Shown in pieces: positions 7,576 to 15,992 of a stretch of 64,000 nucleotides of DNA. Position 1 is the first letter of the stretch. Each line of letters begins with the position of its first letter. Made by a program: the position numbers and the translations under genes. The notes beneath the pieces were generated by a model. The model saw nothing but the letters and a program-made list of their open reading frames with translations. It did not search any database and was not told where the DNA came from. Location of the stretch: the NCBI RefSeq assembly GCF_000012325.1, contig NC_003910.7:806001-870000 (forward strand), read 5' to 3'. Source of the stretch: Colwellia psychrerythraea 34H. GTDB taxonomy: Bacteria; Pseudomonadota; Gammaproteobacteria; Enterobacterales; Alteromonadaceae.

Positions 7576-8130
7576 ATGATCACGAGCCAGTTAGAGATTA
7601 TTAAACAAGGTCAGCGGTACCTTAATACCGTCTCTAAAAAAGACTATAGCGCAATTATGTCGCCTAACTTTATGAGTTCTGCAGGTTCGCATATGCGGCA
7701 TATTATTGATCATTATTTGGCGATAATGTCTGGTCTACACAATGAAGTTATTGACTATGATAGTAGAGTGAGAGGCGGTCAATTAGAGTCATCACCACAA
7801 CTTGCAATAGACAAATTAAATGAAATAAGTATGTGGCTTAAAAGTCTTTGTGAAGATGAATTGAGTAAAATGATAATATTATCAACTGAAGTTTCAGTGA
7901 CACATAAAAATGTTAAAAAAGTGAAAACTTCGGTTGCTAGAGAACTCGTCTTTGCTGGCAGCCACGCAGTACATCATTACGCCATGATAACTCAAATATC
8001 ATTTGCTCAACAAAGCACTTTGCAAACCAAAGCGTTACCTGAATGTTTTGGTCTAGCCTCTGCAACGGCTACCTTTTTGAGACAAAATGATGTACTTCCT
8101 CGTGATGAATACCTAGTAATCAGTAAATAA
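7576..8130 (+). CDS. DinB/YfiT-like metal-binding four-helix protein
   Basis: 184 residues, helical throughout. Histidines are spaced as in DinB-superfamily metal sites: HMRHIIDHYLAIMSG (residues about 39-50) and AGSHAVHHYAMI (about 132-143). DinB/YfiT proteins are four-helix bundles with a three-histidine divalent metal site; several act as thiol S-transferases using bacillithiol or glutathione. It is the third gene of the sigma/anti-sigma cluster. It is probably a target of that ECF factor acting in thiol or oxidative stress, which is inference from position. No terminator is obvious in the 90 bases before the convergent olsF. Confidence 0.75.
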   Translation: MITSQLEIIKQGQRYLNTVSKKDYSAIMSPNFMSSAGSHMRHIIDHYLAIMSGLHNEVIDYDSRVRGGQLESSPQLAIDKLNEISMWLKSLCEDELSKMIILSTEVSVTHKNVKKVKTSVARELVFAGSHAVHHYAMITQISFAQQSTLQTKALPECFGLASATATFLRQNDVLPRDEYLVISK

Positions 8131-8221
8131 GTAGAGATAGGGTGCTAAGACCAAAATCATTTCCAATTAGTTTTTCATTAACCCATCATATTAAGCCAAC
8201 TCAAAAAAACATCTCATTTTA

Positions 8222-9997
8222 TTAAGCATTGTTGTAATTTACATACGCTGCTCGAGATGAGCCTAAATAGAGCTTCAATAAATTCTCAGGTGCCTCGGGT
8301 AAATTAACACTGAGTAACATGCCAGGGGTGTGATTGAAATTAGTATCTATTCCGGTGCAGTGAAATGTAGCACCTAATTTATGATATTGTTTCAGCAATA
8401 CTGGAATATCTTTACCGTCTTCTTCAATGCCCATCACTAATGCCGACAATTGTTTTACTTCTACTGAATCAAGCGTCACTAAATCTTTTACTTCAGGATG
8501 AAGTAGCCCTTCAAATGGCGCTTTAGCGGTAACACCATCTTTGTCTGTGACCATCATTTCATTCATTAAAGCGACTGAGCGAGGATCATATACTTTGCTT
8601 AAAGATACTGTGCCGTACATTGTTCTATATTGTGGATTCTGGCAAACAAAAGTGCCAATGCCTCGCCATAAAAGCAATAAACCATGAAAACTGTTTTGGT
8701 GTGCTTCAATGATAAATGAGCGGCCCATTTCTAAACAAGGTTGCTGTTGATTAATAAACTCAGGTTTAAAATTAAACATTTGTGAAAGGTAGAGTTGTGA
8801 TAAATCGCCATCTTTTTGTAATACATCAGTTTGCCCGATTCGATATGCACCGATTATTTCTTCATGTTGATGGTCGAAAATAAATAAATGCATATAAGTA
8901 GCGTCAAATTTATCGGTATCGCACGCTTCACCACTGCCTTCGTCTAACGTTCGAAAGGTGATTTCACGTAAACGGGTGATCTCTTGCACACAAACCGGTA
9001 TTTGCTTTTGATAACCGTAATAAACAGAAAAGGATTTAAAATCTAATAAATGCTGCTCATCGGGAAGTTGAGACAGTTCCGCTTTCATTGCCACTTTATC
9101 AGCCATGGGCATAATGTTTTTAAATGCTATTGATTCATCGTCTTTTAGCCAAGGAGTAAAATAATCTTTATCATTTAAATAACACTGTAATCGGACAAAA
9201 TCATTCATTTTCTCGATACCATCAAATTCATTAAGTTGTTTTACCGTGATTAAATTGTTGGTGTTTAATTTTATAGTATGTTTTTCTAACTTAAGCATTT
9301 CACGTACCAGCATCAGTAATCTTAAACGATAATAAATTCTGCCCATGTTATGAAATAACGTACTATTAGTCCCCGAAATAAATACGGGCAAAATAGGTGT
9401 CTCAGTTTTTGTGGCAAGTTTTATGGCTAAGCGATTCCAATCACCATCGGTTATGCGTTGTTTATTAGACTGAAAAAAAGAAACTCTTCCGGCAGGAAAG
9501 ATGACCAGCAAACCGTCATTATTGATATGGCTAAAACATTGTTTTATCGCTGAAGTATTTATTACTGCTTTAGGTTTTAGTGGATTAGCAAAAATAAAGA
9601 AATCCTTAATTTCCTTAAATATTTTCAAGCCAACGTTTGCCATTATTTTAGTATCGGAACGAAATGCTGTTAGCAAGTGGGCAATAATCACACCTTCTAT
9701 CATTCCATAGGGATGATTGCATACAATAATACATCGACCACGTTGAGGGATTTTTTCCAATACGCCTTCAGCACCAGAAACTTGAACACCCAATTCATCG
9801 AGTAACTTTTTTGAAAATTCCTGTTTATCTAATCCTGATAATTCACTAGATTCATAGATAGTGCGTAGTTTATTTATGCCTAATAACCTATCCAACAACG
9901 GGCCGAAAAACTTAAAAATAGCCCCCAAGAAGGTATCAGGCGCCATGGCAGCAAGTCGTAAATCAGAATAAGGTTTTTCTAACGGTTCTTGGCTCAT
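8222..9997 (-). CDS. olsF: Bifunctional ornithine-lipid synthase (OlsF-type acyltransferase fusion)
   Basis: 591 residues from ATG 9997 (AGAAG 7 bases upstream; the frame is open to TTG 10021). The N-terminal half is a glycerophosphate-type O-acyltransferase. It shows the NHPYGMIEG catalytic block, FPAGRVSFF in place of the FPEG motif, and PILPVFISGTNS. The C-terminal half (from about residue 320) is a GNAT-like N-acyltransferase of the OlsB/hemolysin type: REITFRTLDEGSGE, IGAYRIG, CLEMGRSFI and GTVSLSKVYDP. Family knowledge: OlsF from Serratia joins the OlsB step (3-hydroxyacyl to ornithine) and the OlsA step (second acyl chain) to make phosphate-free ornithine lipids. It is likely membrane-associated and useful under phosphate limitation; no Pho box was found upstream. 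Confidence 0.85.
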   Translation of the reverse strand: MSQEPLEKPYSDLRLAAMAPDTFLGAIFKFFGPLLDRLLGINKLRTIYESSELSGLDKQEFSKKLLDELGVQVSGAEGVLEKIPQRGRCIIVCNHPYGMIEGVIIAHLLTAFRSDTKIMANVGLKIFKEIKDFFIFANPLKPKAVINTSAIKQCFSHINNDGLLVIFPAGRVSFFQSNKQRITDGDWNRLAIKLATKTETPILPVFISGTNSTLFHNMGRIYYRLRLLMLVREMLKLEKHTIKLNTNNLITVKQLNEFDGIEKMNDFVRLQCYLNDKDYFTPWLKDDESIAFKNIMPMADKVAMKAELSQLPDEQHLLDFKSFSVYYGYQKQIPVCVQEITRLREITFRTLDEGSGEACDTDKFDATYMHLFIFDHQHEEIIGAYRIGQTDVLQKDGDLSQLYLSQMFNFKPEFINQQQPCLEMGRSFIIEAHQNSFHGLLLLWRGIGTFVCQNPQYRTMYGTVSLSKVYDPRSVALMNEMMVTDKDGVTAKAPFEGLLHPEVKDLVTLDSVEVKQLSALVMGIEEDGKDIPVLLKQYHKLGATFHCTGIDTNFNHTPGMLLSVNLPEAPENLLKLYLGSSRAAYVNYNNA

Positions 9998-10095
9998 AAA
10001 TACTTCTATAATATCAATCAATTAATCTTAAAAATTAGCGTTGTAATTTTTATACTTAACTTTTAGATGTCATAAGCTTTCTATAGGTTACAAAT

Positions 10096-10995
10096 TTAAT
10101 AAAAATTATCACTTAGTTCAGTGGCAATAAAATCAAAAACTCTACGAACTCTAAGGCTGGTTCGCAGCTCTTGATGGCACACCAACCAAACAGGGAGCTT
10201 CATTACTGGGCCTAAATGTTCGTACGCACGAACTAAATTAGGCTCTTGGTCGCCCATTTGTTCCGGATAGAAAATTACACCTTGCCCTTCTTTACATAGT
10301 GCGAGCTGTAATAACTGGAATGATGTAATCAGTGAAAAATTTTTTTTTGATAACTGCCAACCTTGTTTATTGAGTACATCGGTTAGCGAATTACTACGGT
10401 CAAAACCAATGATTTGTATGTCTTTTAGTTCAGAAAAGCTTGGTATTGTGGGAAGCTGATCTAAATATTCTGGCGTACCGTAAAGCCAAATAACTTCTTC
10501 ACCTATTTTTTTAGCGATCAAATCATTTTGCGTAGGGTGAAAACTTCGAATAGCAATATCAGCTTCGCGCCGCTTGAGATCGCTAGCTTCATTCGTCACT
10601 ACCACTTCAATATCAATGCCGGGTTCTTCTCGTCGTAATTTGGAAATTATTTTAGGTAACATATAAGCCGCGGTTAATTCACCCGCAGAGACAATAACAG
10701 AGCCTTCTATTTTTTGAGACTGGCCAGTGACTGCTAATGAAAACTCTAACGCCGCATCCCCCATGCCACGAGCATGTTCTAATAACTTCAAGCCACTGCT
10801 GGTTAACACGAGACGTTGTCCCACTCGTTCAAATAACGTAATACATAGCTCAGTCTCAAGTGCACTAACTTGCCGGCTTAACGTTGGCTGTGTTAAACCT
10901 AGCGCTTTCGCTGCAGCAGAGAGGGTGCCTTCTTCAGCTGTCACTAAAAAGGCACGAATATGATTCCAATCGAAATTTACCGATTTCCAAGTCAT
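10096..10995 (-). CDS. LysR-family transcriptional regulator
   Basis: 299 residues. The N-terminal winged helix-turn-helix is typical: HIRAFLVTAEEGTLSAAAKA then LGLTQPTLSRQVSALE. It is followed by the periplasmic-binding-like effector domain with the usual hinge (EGSVIVSAGELTAAYMLPKI). It is transcribed divergently from an atypical SDR gene 97 bases away, which is therefore its most probable target. No strong Shine-Dalgarno site is seen before ATG 10995. The effector is unknown. Confidence 0.9.
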   Translation of the reverse strand: MTWKSVNFDWNHIRAFLVTAEEGTLSAAAKALGLTQPTLSRQVSALETELCITLFERVGQRLVLTSSGLKLLEHARGMGDAALEFSLAVTGQSQKIEGSVIVSAGELTAAYMLPKIISKLRREEPGIDIEVVVTNEASDLKRREADIAIRSFHPTQNDLIAKKIGEEVIWLYGTPEYLDQLPTIPSFSELKDIQIIGFDRSNSLTDVLNKQGWQLSKKNFSLITSFQLLQLALCKEGQGVIFYPEQMGDQEPNLVRAYEHLGPVMKLPVWLVCHQELRTSLRVRRVFDFIATELSDNFY

Positions 10996-11092
10996 ACGTA
11001 TATGTATACCTAAGATGCAAAAAACACAGTATATATTCCATTAGCGTATAGGTAAAGTATCACCCATTGAAATGATAATTGGAGAATAGACT

Positions 11093-11821
11093 ATGACAAT
11101 TCTTGTTGTTGGCGCAAGTGGCGCAACTGGTCGTTTATTGGTTGAGCAGTTACTTGCTCAAGGTGAAAAAGTAAAAATAATCGTACGGTCAATTGATGCA
11201 TTACCTGATGTGATAAAACAAAATGATCAATTAATGATCACAGAGTCTACCTTGTTGGATATGACCGATGCCGAATTACAGCAACATGTTCAAGGTTGTC
11301 GTGCAGTAGTCTCATGCCTTGGGCACAATTTAAATTTCAATGGCATGTTTGGTCATCCTCGCCGCTTGGTTACGGGGGCAGTCCAACGTTTATGTCGCGC
11401 TATTGAAGCAACAGCAGCAAACATAACAAGTACCCCTGTTAAATTTATTTTAATGAATACTACGGGTAATCAAAATACACAGGCGGGAGAAAAAGTGTCG
11501 GTTGCACAATCTATGGTAGTTGGTTTGATCCGATTATTATTGCCACCACATGCCGACAACGAAGAGGCTGCGGGATATTTACAATCACGTTATGGCCGTC
11601 ATCATAAGATGATTGAATGGGTGGCGGTTCGCCCTGACAGTTTGATAGATGAAGGTAGTGTCACACACTATCAAGCTTATGAATCTCCTATTCGTAGTGC
11701 CATTTTTGATGCAGGTAAAACCAGTCGAATCAACGTTGCAAATTTTATGTCCCAGTTGGTCATTGATAGCGGTACATGGAATAAATGGAAAAGCAAAATG
11801 CCTGTCCTTTATAATAATTAG
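11093..11821 (+). CDS. NAD(P)-binding atypical SDR (NAD(P)H-binding domain) protein
   Basis: 242 residues, ATG 11093 preceded by GGAG. The Rossmann nucleotide-binding motif GASGATG lies at residues 7-13 after the first strand (MTILVV), and AVVSCLGHNL is the fourth-strand region. This is the layout of extended/atypical SDRs such as flavin reductase-like or NmrA-like proteins; a canonical YxxxK is not obvious. The substrate is unknown. It is divergent from the LysR regulator and followed by a VOC protein 113 bases on, so the two may form one unit. Confidence 0.8.
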   Translation: MTILVVGASGATGRLLVEQLLAQGEKVKIIVRSIDALPDVIKQNDQLMITESTLLDMTDAELQQHVQGCRAVVSCLGHNLNFNGMFGHPRRLVTGAVQRLCRAIEATAANITSTPVKFILMNTTGNQNTQAGEKVSVAQSMVVGLIRLLLPPHADNEEAAGYLQSRYGRHHKMIEWVAVRPDSLIDEGSVTHYQAYESPIRSAIFDAGKTSRINVANFMSQLVIDSGTWNKWKSKMPVLYNN

Positions 11822-11934
11822 CGATGAAACTTTAATGAATTATTGGCCTTTAGCTCTTTGCATAGAGACACTCAACATGGCCAATTATGTAAACATAAAA
11901 CATAAAACATAAAACACTAAACAGGCGGAAATAA

Positions 11935-12294
11935 ATGATGAAAATGAATTACTTTGTTTTAGGCACCAATAATATGCAACTAGCGATTCAATTCTACGAT
12001 AAATTATTTGAAGGCAGTAAAATGAATAAAATGCACTCAGAGGGTCGCATGACTTTATGGGCAGGGGATGATTTTATGTTTGCATTAGCAGAGCCCTTTG
12101 ATGGTGAAGATGCGACTGCAGGCAATGGTACTATGGTTGGGTTCAATGTCGACTCTGCATCCGAGGTAGAGCGTTTATACAATAAAGCGTTGGTTATTGG
12201 TGGTGTTGATGAAGGATCACCTAAGATCCGCTCAGGGAAATTCTCTGCTTATGTAAGAGATTTAGATAAAAATAAACTCTGTTTTTTTGAGTGA
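11935..12294 (+). CDS. VOC (glyoxalase/bleomycin-resistance) family protein
   Basis: 119 residues, start ATG 11935 with AGGCGGA upstream (an ATG follows directly at 11938). The single vicinal-oxygen-chelate module is recognisable: YFVLGTNNMQLAIQFYDKLF, then GRMTLWAGDDFMFALAEPFD, ATAGNGTMVGFNV, and the closing VRDLDKNKLCFFE with the metal-ligand glutamate. Such small VOC proteins usually act as dimers in detoxification or as binding proteins. The His normally found in the first strand is replaced (YFVLGT), so catalytic glyoxalase activity is doubtful. Confidence 0.8.
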   Translation: MMKMNYFVLGTNNMQLAIQFYDKLFEGSKMNKMHSEGRMTLWAGDDFMFALAEPFDGEDATAGNGTMVGFNVDSASEVERLYNKALVIGGVDEGSPKIRSGKFSAYVRDLDKNKLCFFE

Positions 12295-12334
12295 AAGTAT
12301 CTATGTATTATTATTGATGCCTAAATACAATAAG

Positions 12335-13213
12335 TTAATTATTCATTTTATGACGTAGTTCATGTGTTACCCAATCAACAAAATAGCGAATGCGCGTAGA
12401 CATCAGCTTTGCATGTGAATAAACAACATTCACATCGAGGGGAGGGGATTCAAATGCTTCTAATACGGTACATAGCTCGCCATTTTTAAGTTCTTGCTCT
12501 ATTTGGTAAGAGAGAAATTGTCCTAATCCAAGGCTCTCTTTTACTACGCTCAGGGCTGAAGTAATGTTATTACAAATAAGCGGACCTTTTACGGGAATTG
12601 AGATCACTTTGTCATTTTCATAAAAATTCCAATTACTACCGTTACTTAAGCCGGTAAAAAGAATGCAAGGGACATCACTAATATTTTTGGGTTTGATAAT
12701 TGGCGCTAAGCTATTTAACAACGCCGGTGTAGCACAAATAATTTTTCGTACACTACCTACTTTTCTAGCAATCATGTTTGAGTCGTTTAAAGGGCCAATT
12801 CGAATGGCAACATCGACTCCTTCTTCTATCAAATTGATGTTTTGATCAGATAATTCCAACTCGATGGTTACTTGTTTGTGTTCCTGTAAAAACTTTGTGA
12901 TTAATGGCGCAATGTAAGCTGAACCGTACATTACAGATGCTGATATTTTCAATTTACCACTAGGGGCTTTTTGATTCGCACTTATTTCTAGCTCAGATTG
13001 TTCTATTTCGTATTGTATTTTTCTACATCGTTGTAGATAACGCTTACCTTCTTCTGTGATGGCTATCTTACGTGTTGTTCTATTGATGAGTCTGATTTGT
13101 AGATGTTCTTCTAAAGCAGCCAAAGTACGTACAACCGTGGGCAATGAAGTATTTAATTCATTCGCTGCTTTGGTCAAGCTACCACTTTCTATGATCTGCA
13201 TGAACACTTGCAT
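12335..13213 (-). CDS. LysR-family transcriptional regulator (start uncertain)
   Basis: 292 residues from ATG 13213. The DNA-binding domain reads MQVFMQIIESGSLTKAANEL then LPTVVRTLAALEEHLQIRLI. The effector-binding domain includes GKLKISASVMYGSAYIAPLI. Close relatives usually begin M-D-K-L-x-A-M-Q-x-F. Here the codons upstream read I-I-D-K-L-I-A and a GGAG site sits 5-8 bases before those ATT/ATC codons but 26 bases before the ATG. The true initiation may therefore be at a non-AUG codon near 13237-13240, or expression may be weak. It is divergent from the DJ-1/PfpI gene at 13351, its likely target. Confidence 0.88.
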   Translation of the reverse strand: MQVFMQIIESGSLTKAANELNTSLPTVVRTLAALEEHLQIRLINRTTRKIAITEEGKRYLQRCRKIQYEIEQSELEISANQKAPSGKLKISASVMYGSAYIAPLITKFLQEHKQVTIELELSDQNINLIEEGVDVAIRIGPLNDSNMIARKVGSVRKIICATPALLNSLAPIIKPKNISDVPCILFTGLSNGSNWNFYENDKVISIPVKGPLICNNITSALSVVKESLGLGQFLSYQIEQELKNGELCTVLEAFESPPLDVNVVYSHAKLMSTRIRYFVDWVTHELRHKMNN

Positions 13214-13350
13214 AGCAATAAGTTTGTCGATAATTATTACTCCATAAAATGAAACTATGTTATCCGTATTCGTATATTTATTCCACTAATTAAAGGGGTG
13301 ATAATAACCGTTAAGGGGCATTATGATACATAACAGCAAGGTCTACTCAC

Positions 13351-13974
13351 ATGAAAAAAATTATGATGTTACTCGCAAACGGTGTCGAACCACTAGAGAT
13401 GTCAGTATTCACAGATGTTATGGGCTGGGCAACAATACTCGGTGATGAAGCTATTGAGCTGACAGATGTTGCATTACATACGGAGATAGAAACAACCTTT
13501 GGACTGACTATTAAACCATCGAAAATGCTGCAAGATATTGACTTAGCTGATTATGATGCAATTGCTATTCCTGGTGGTTTTGAACCTTCTGGGTTTTATG
13601 TTGATGCATTGAGCGAGCCTTTTATAAAGGCAATAAAATATTTTAATGAACAGGGTAAAACTATCGCGAGTGTCTGTGTTTCGTCTATTGCTTTAGGCAA
13701 TGCCGGTATATTAACAGGTAAAAAAGCGACAACTTACCATCAGGTTGGTGGTAAACGTAAACAACAGCTGGAAGAAAGTGGTGCAATATTTATTGATCGT
13801 CCTATAGTGCAAGACCAACATATTATTACTTCAACAGGTCCAGGAACCGCGATAGAAGTTGCTTTTTCATTATTAGAGCAAGTCACTTCAGCAGAAAATG
13901 TAGCCGAAATTCGTAGAAAAATGCGTGTGCCAACACCTTCTGATGATTGGTATCTATCTCCACAAGTAACATAG
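13351..13974 (+). CDS. DJ-1/PfpI family protein
   Basis: 207 residues. It shows the class I glutamine-amidotransferase-like fold of DJ-1/PfpI proteins. The first strand is MKKIMMLLANGVEPLEMSVF, with the conserved Glu. AIAIPGGFEPSGFY precedes the nucleophile elbow ASVCVSSIALG with Cys at about residue 109, and HIITSTGPGTAIEVAF is the closing segment. Members include chaperones, glyoxalase/deglycase-like enzymes and isonitrile hydratase-like enzymes; many act on reactive carbonyls or oxidised thiols. Context (LysR, two VOC proteins) suggests a reactive-electrophile response. It is followed 66 bases on by an exported VOC protein. Confidence 0.88.
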   Translation: MKKIMMLLANGVEPLEMSVFTDVMGWATILGDEAIELTDVALHTEIETTFGLTIKPSKMLQDIDLADYDAIAIPGGFEPSGFYVDALSEPFIKAIKYFNEQGKTIASVCVSSIALGNAGILTGKKATTYHQVGGKRKQQLEESGAIFIDRPIVQDQHIITSTGPGTAIEVAFSLLEQVTSAENVAEIRRKMRVPTPSDDWYLSPQVT

Positions 13975-14040
13975 TGTTTATAGATAAAACAGGATTCTCG
14001 CTTCATTGTTCGGTTAGCAAAATATTGGAAAAAGAATGAC

Positions 14041-14529
14041 ATGATTAACAAAATACATTACCTCTTATTAACGATAGGAATACTTATGAGTTCACTTACC
14101 TCTGCAGAAACAATAGATATTCAAAAACAAAAAGTTATGACCCAAGGCTTAAGCCATTTAGGGTTAACTGTGTCTAAACTGGAACAAACAACAAGGTTTT
14201 TTACTGATACTTTAGGTTGGAGACTTGCCGGAGAAAAACCAGCATACCCAGCAAAATTTGTTACTGATGGCAATATGTTCATAACGCTTTGGCAGGTATC
14301 GAATGGTGATACAGTTGTTAACTTTGATAGAAAAAATAATGTGGGTTTACACCATTTAGCACTTTCTGTTGCCAGTAAAGAAAATTTAGTAATTTTACAT
14401 GAACGTTTTAAAACTGTTGATGACTTAGTTATTGAATTCGGTCCTGAGATAAATGGACAGGGCCCAACTGTGCATATGATGATTAGAGAACCCAGTGGCA
14501 ACCGCATTGAATTTACTTATAAACCTTAA
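14041..14529 (+). CDS. Exported VOC-family (glyoxalase-like) protein
   Basis: 162 residues with a signal peptide (MINKIHYLLLTIGILMSSLTSA) directing it to the periplasm, which is unusual for this family. The VOC module follows: GLSHLGLTVSKLEQTTRFFT (His metal ligand), DTLGWRLAGEKPAYPAKFV, then VGLHHLALSV (second His) and the terminal REPSGNRIEFTYKP (Glu). All expected metal ligands are present, so an active metal-dependent enzyme such as a lyase or dioxygenase is plausible. It is probably co-transcribed with the DJ-1/PfpI gene 66 bases upstream. Confidence 0.82.
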   Translation: MINKIHYLLLTIGILMSSLTSAETIDIQKQKVMTQGLSHLGLTVSKLEQTTRFFTDTLGWRLAGEKPAYPAKFVTDGNMFITLWQVSNGDTVVNFDRKNNVGLHHLALSVASKENLVILHERFKTVDDLVIEFGPEINGQGPTVHMMIREPSGNRIEFTYKP

Positions 14530-14697
14530 TTAATTTCAATGGATATTCACTCTTGTTTATGGCGCTAAACACTATTTTTTTAACGACTAGTGCCATGCAT
14601 ACTTTAGTCGTTAACCTGCAATATCTCGTTTTTAAGTCAGTATTAAGACTGATTTAATTACGCATTATATTTAATGAATGCTAAAAAAATTATTTAT

Positions 14698-14726
14698 TTG
14701 ACAAAATTCATGCATATGCATATAAT
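14698..14726 (+). promoter_or_regulatory. Consensus sigma-70 promoter with embedded MarR-type operator
   Basis: TTGACA (14698-14703) and TATAAT (14721-14726) both match consensus exactly and are 17 bases apart. The spacer contains the perfect 12-bp palindrome ATGCATATGCAT (14710-14721), which reaches the first base of the -10. The start codon of the MarR gene lies 34 bases downstream. A strong promoter with an operator between its elements is the classical layout for autorepression. Confidence 0.85.
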
Positions 14727-14759
14727 TTACTGGTTATCTCTTTTTATCCGGAATTTACT

Positions 14760-15182
14760 TTGACAACGCCCTATTGCTTTAACTTGGCCATGCGCAAATC
14801 AAGTCGCTTGATCACGCAGTTTTATGAAGATAGATTAAGTGCCGTTGGCCTTAAATCCGGTCAGTTTTCTATTCTAAAAGCGGTAAGCTTTCTAAAGCAG
14901 ACTTCTAATAAAGAGCTGCAGGGTATTTTAGTACTAGATCAAACCACCTTATCAAGGAACTTGAAGCCTCTTTTTCGTGATGGTTATCTAAAACTAAGCC
15001 CTGATTCAAATGATGCACGCGTTAAGCTGATCAGCCTAACAACGCAAGGGCAAGCTTTATATGAAAAAGCGGATCCACTATGGCAAAAGGCGCAAGATGA
15101 TCTTGAGAAAAAACTGGGATCTGAAGAGGTTAAAAATATATTAACGTTAGCTGATTCTTTTGTTAAAGCATTAGCTAGATAA
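14760..15182 (+). CDS. MarR-family transcriptional regulator
   Basis: 140 residues from TTG 14760 (GGAA 8 bases upstream; ATG 14790 would remove the first helix). It has the winged-helix core of MarR proteins: GLKSGQFSILKAVSFLKQTS, recognition helix LVLDQTTLSRNLKPLFRDGY and wing SPDSNDARVKLISLTTQGQA. It should bind palindromic DNA as a dimer and release it on binding a hydrophobic or phenolic ligand. The ATGCATATGCAT palindrome in its own promoter recurs before the GST and (imperfectly) before the MMPL gene, so it probably represses the whole exporter set. Confidence 0.9.
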   Translation: MTTPYCFNLAMRKSSRLITQFYEDRLSAVGLKSGQFSILKAVSFLKQTSNKELQGILVLDQTTLSRNLKPLFRDGYLKLSPDSNDARVKLISLTTQGQALYEKADPLWQKAQDDLEKKLGSEEVKNILTLADSFVKALAR

Positions 15183-15203
15183 TGTTTTTTTTTAAAAACA
15201 ATG

Positions 15204-15217
15204 CATGCATATGCATG
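15204..15217 (+). promoter_or_regulatory. Second MarR-type operator upstream of the GST gene
   Basis: CATGCATATGCATG is a perfect 14-bp palindrome with the same ATGCATATGCAT core as in the marR promoter. It lies 95 bases before the GST start codon, just after the marR stop and a T-rich hairpin (TGTTTTT...AAAAACA, about 15183-15200). Confidence 0.75.
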
Positions 15218-15311
15218 TATGTTGATGAAGTAGAGTTATGTTATACAAGACAATATTAAAACACGTGTTAAAAGACAAATTGGTAATGGATAAAGTAGTG
15301 GAGAATTGTTT

Positions 15312-15962
15312 ATGAGTAAGGACTTTACGCTATATTACAACCCGATAACGGTGAATAGCATCAAGGTAATGTTACTTTGTAATGCGTTAAAGATAGTGCC
15401 CGAATACAAAAATATTGAACTGCAAAAAGGCGAGCATAAATCCGCTTCTTTTTTACAGCTAAACCCTGATGGTCGGGTGCCTGTTTTGATTGATGGAGGT
15501 TTTGTTCTAAATGAATCAGCAGCGATATTGCAATACTTGGCTCACAAATATCAGTCTACATTATGGCCAAATGAACTAGAGCATCAGGCTCAAGTATTAA
15601 AATGGTTGTTTTGGCAAGGTAATGAGTGGAATAAAGTCGTGGGAGCTTATGCTCATCATCAAGTCGTTTTACCCCATTGGCGAAATTCGCAGCCCGAATC
15701 TTTTTCAGCGCAACATTTGGCAAAATTCAAGCAAGTAATGTCAACGTTCAACCGTGCTTTAAACGGTAAAGAATATCTGGTTGGTAATCATTTGACGATC
15801 GCCGATATTAGTATTGGCAGTTACTTGATATTCGCAGATGAAGCAAATATGCCACTTGATAAATACCAACATGTTCGTCGGTGGTTAGAAAATTTACAAG
15901 TGACGCCTTGGTGGCAAGAAACTCAAGCGCAACTATTAAAAACCCTAATTGTTAAATTATAA
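15312..15962 (+). CDS. Glutathione S-transferase family protein
   Basis: 216 residues. ATG 15312 is chosen over TTG 15306 because GGAG lies 9 bases upstream. The N-terminal thioredoxin-like domain has YYNPITVNSIKVMLLCNALK, LNPDGRVPVLIDGGFVLNES (the cis-Pro and the glutathione-binding ES pair) and AAILQYLAHKY. The C-terminal helical domain contains YLVGNHLTIADISIGSYL with the conserved Asp N-cap. It should conjugate glutathione to electrophiles or bind hydrophobic ligands in the cytoplasm. It lies between MarR-like operators and ahead of the exporter, which suggests conjugation followed by export of a toxic compound. Confidence 0.9.
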   Translation: MSKDFTLYYNPITVNSIKVMLLCNALKIVPEYKNIELQKGEHKSASFLQLNPDGRVPVLIDGGFVLNESAAILQYLAHKYQSTLWPNELEHQAQVLKWLFWQGNEWNKVVGAYAHHQVVLPHWRNSQPESFSAQHLAKFKQVMSTFNRALNGKEYLVGNHLTIADISIGSYLIFADEANMPLDKYQHVRRWLENLQVTPWWQETQAQLLKTLIVKL

Positions 15963-15969
15963 AAATTAA

Positions 15970-15983
15970 CATGCATATACATG
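15970..15983 (+). promoter_or_regulatory. Third, imperfect MarR-type operator at the MMPL gene
   Basis: CATGCATATACATG differs from the GST-site palindrome by one base (G to A in the right half). It lies directly in front of the ribosome-binding site (GAGGTG, 15983-15988) of the MMPL fusion gene, where a bound repressor would block initiation or elongation. Confidence 0.6.
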
Positions 15984-15992
15984 AGGTGTAAT

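Noticed and set aside
14583..14613. AACGACTA/TAGTCGTT inverted repeat as a terminator after the exported VOC gene
   Set aside because: No T-run after the stem on the plus strand; the preceding T-run is on the wrong side.
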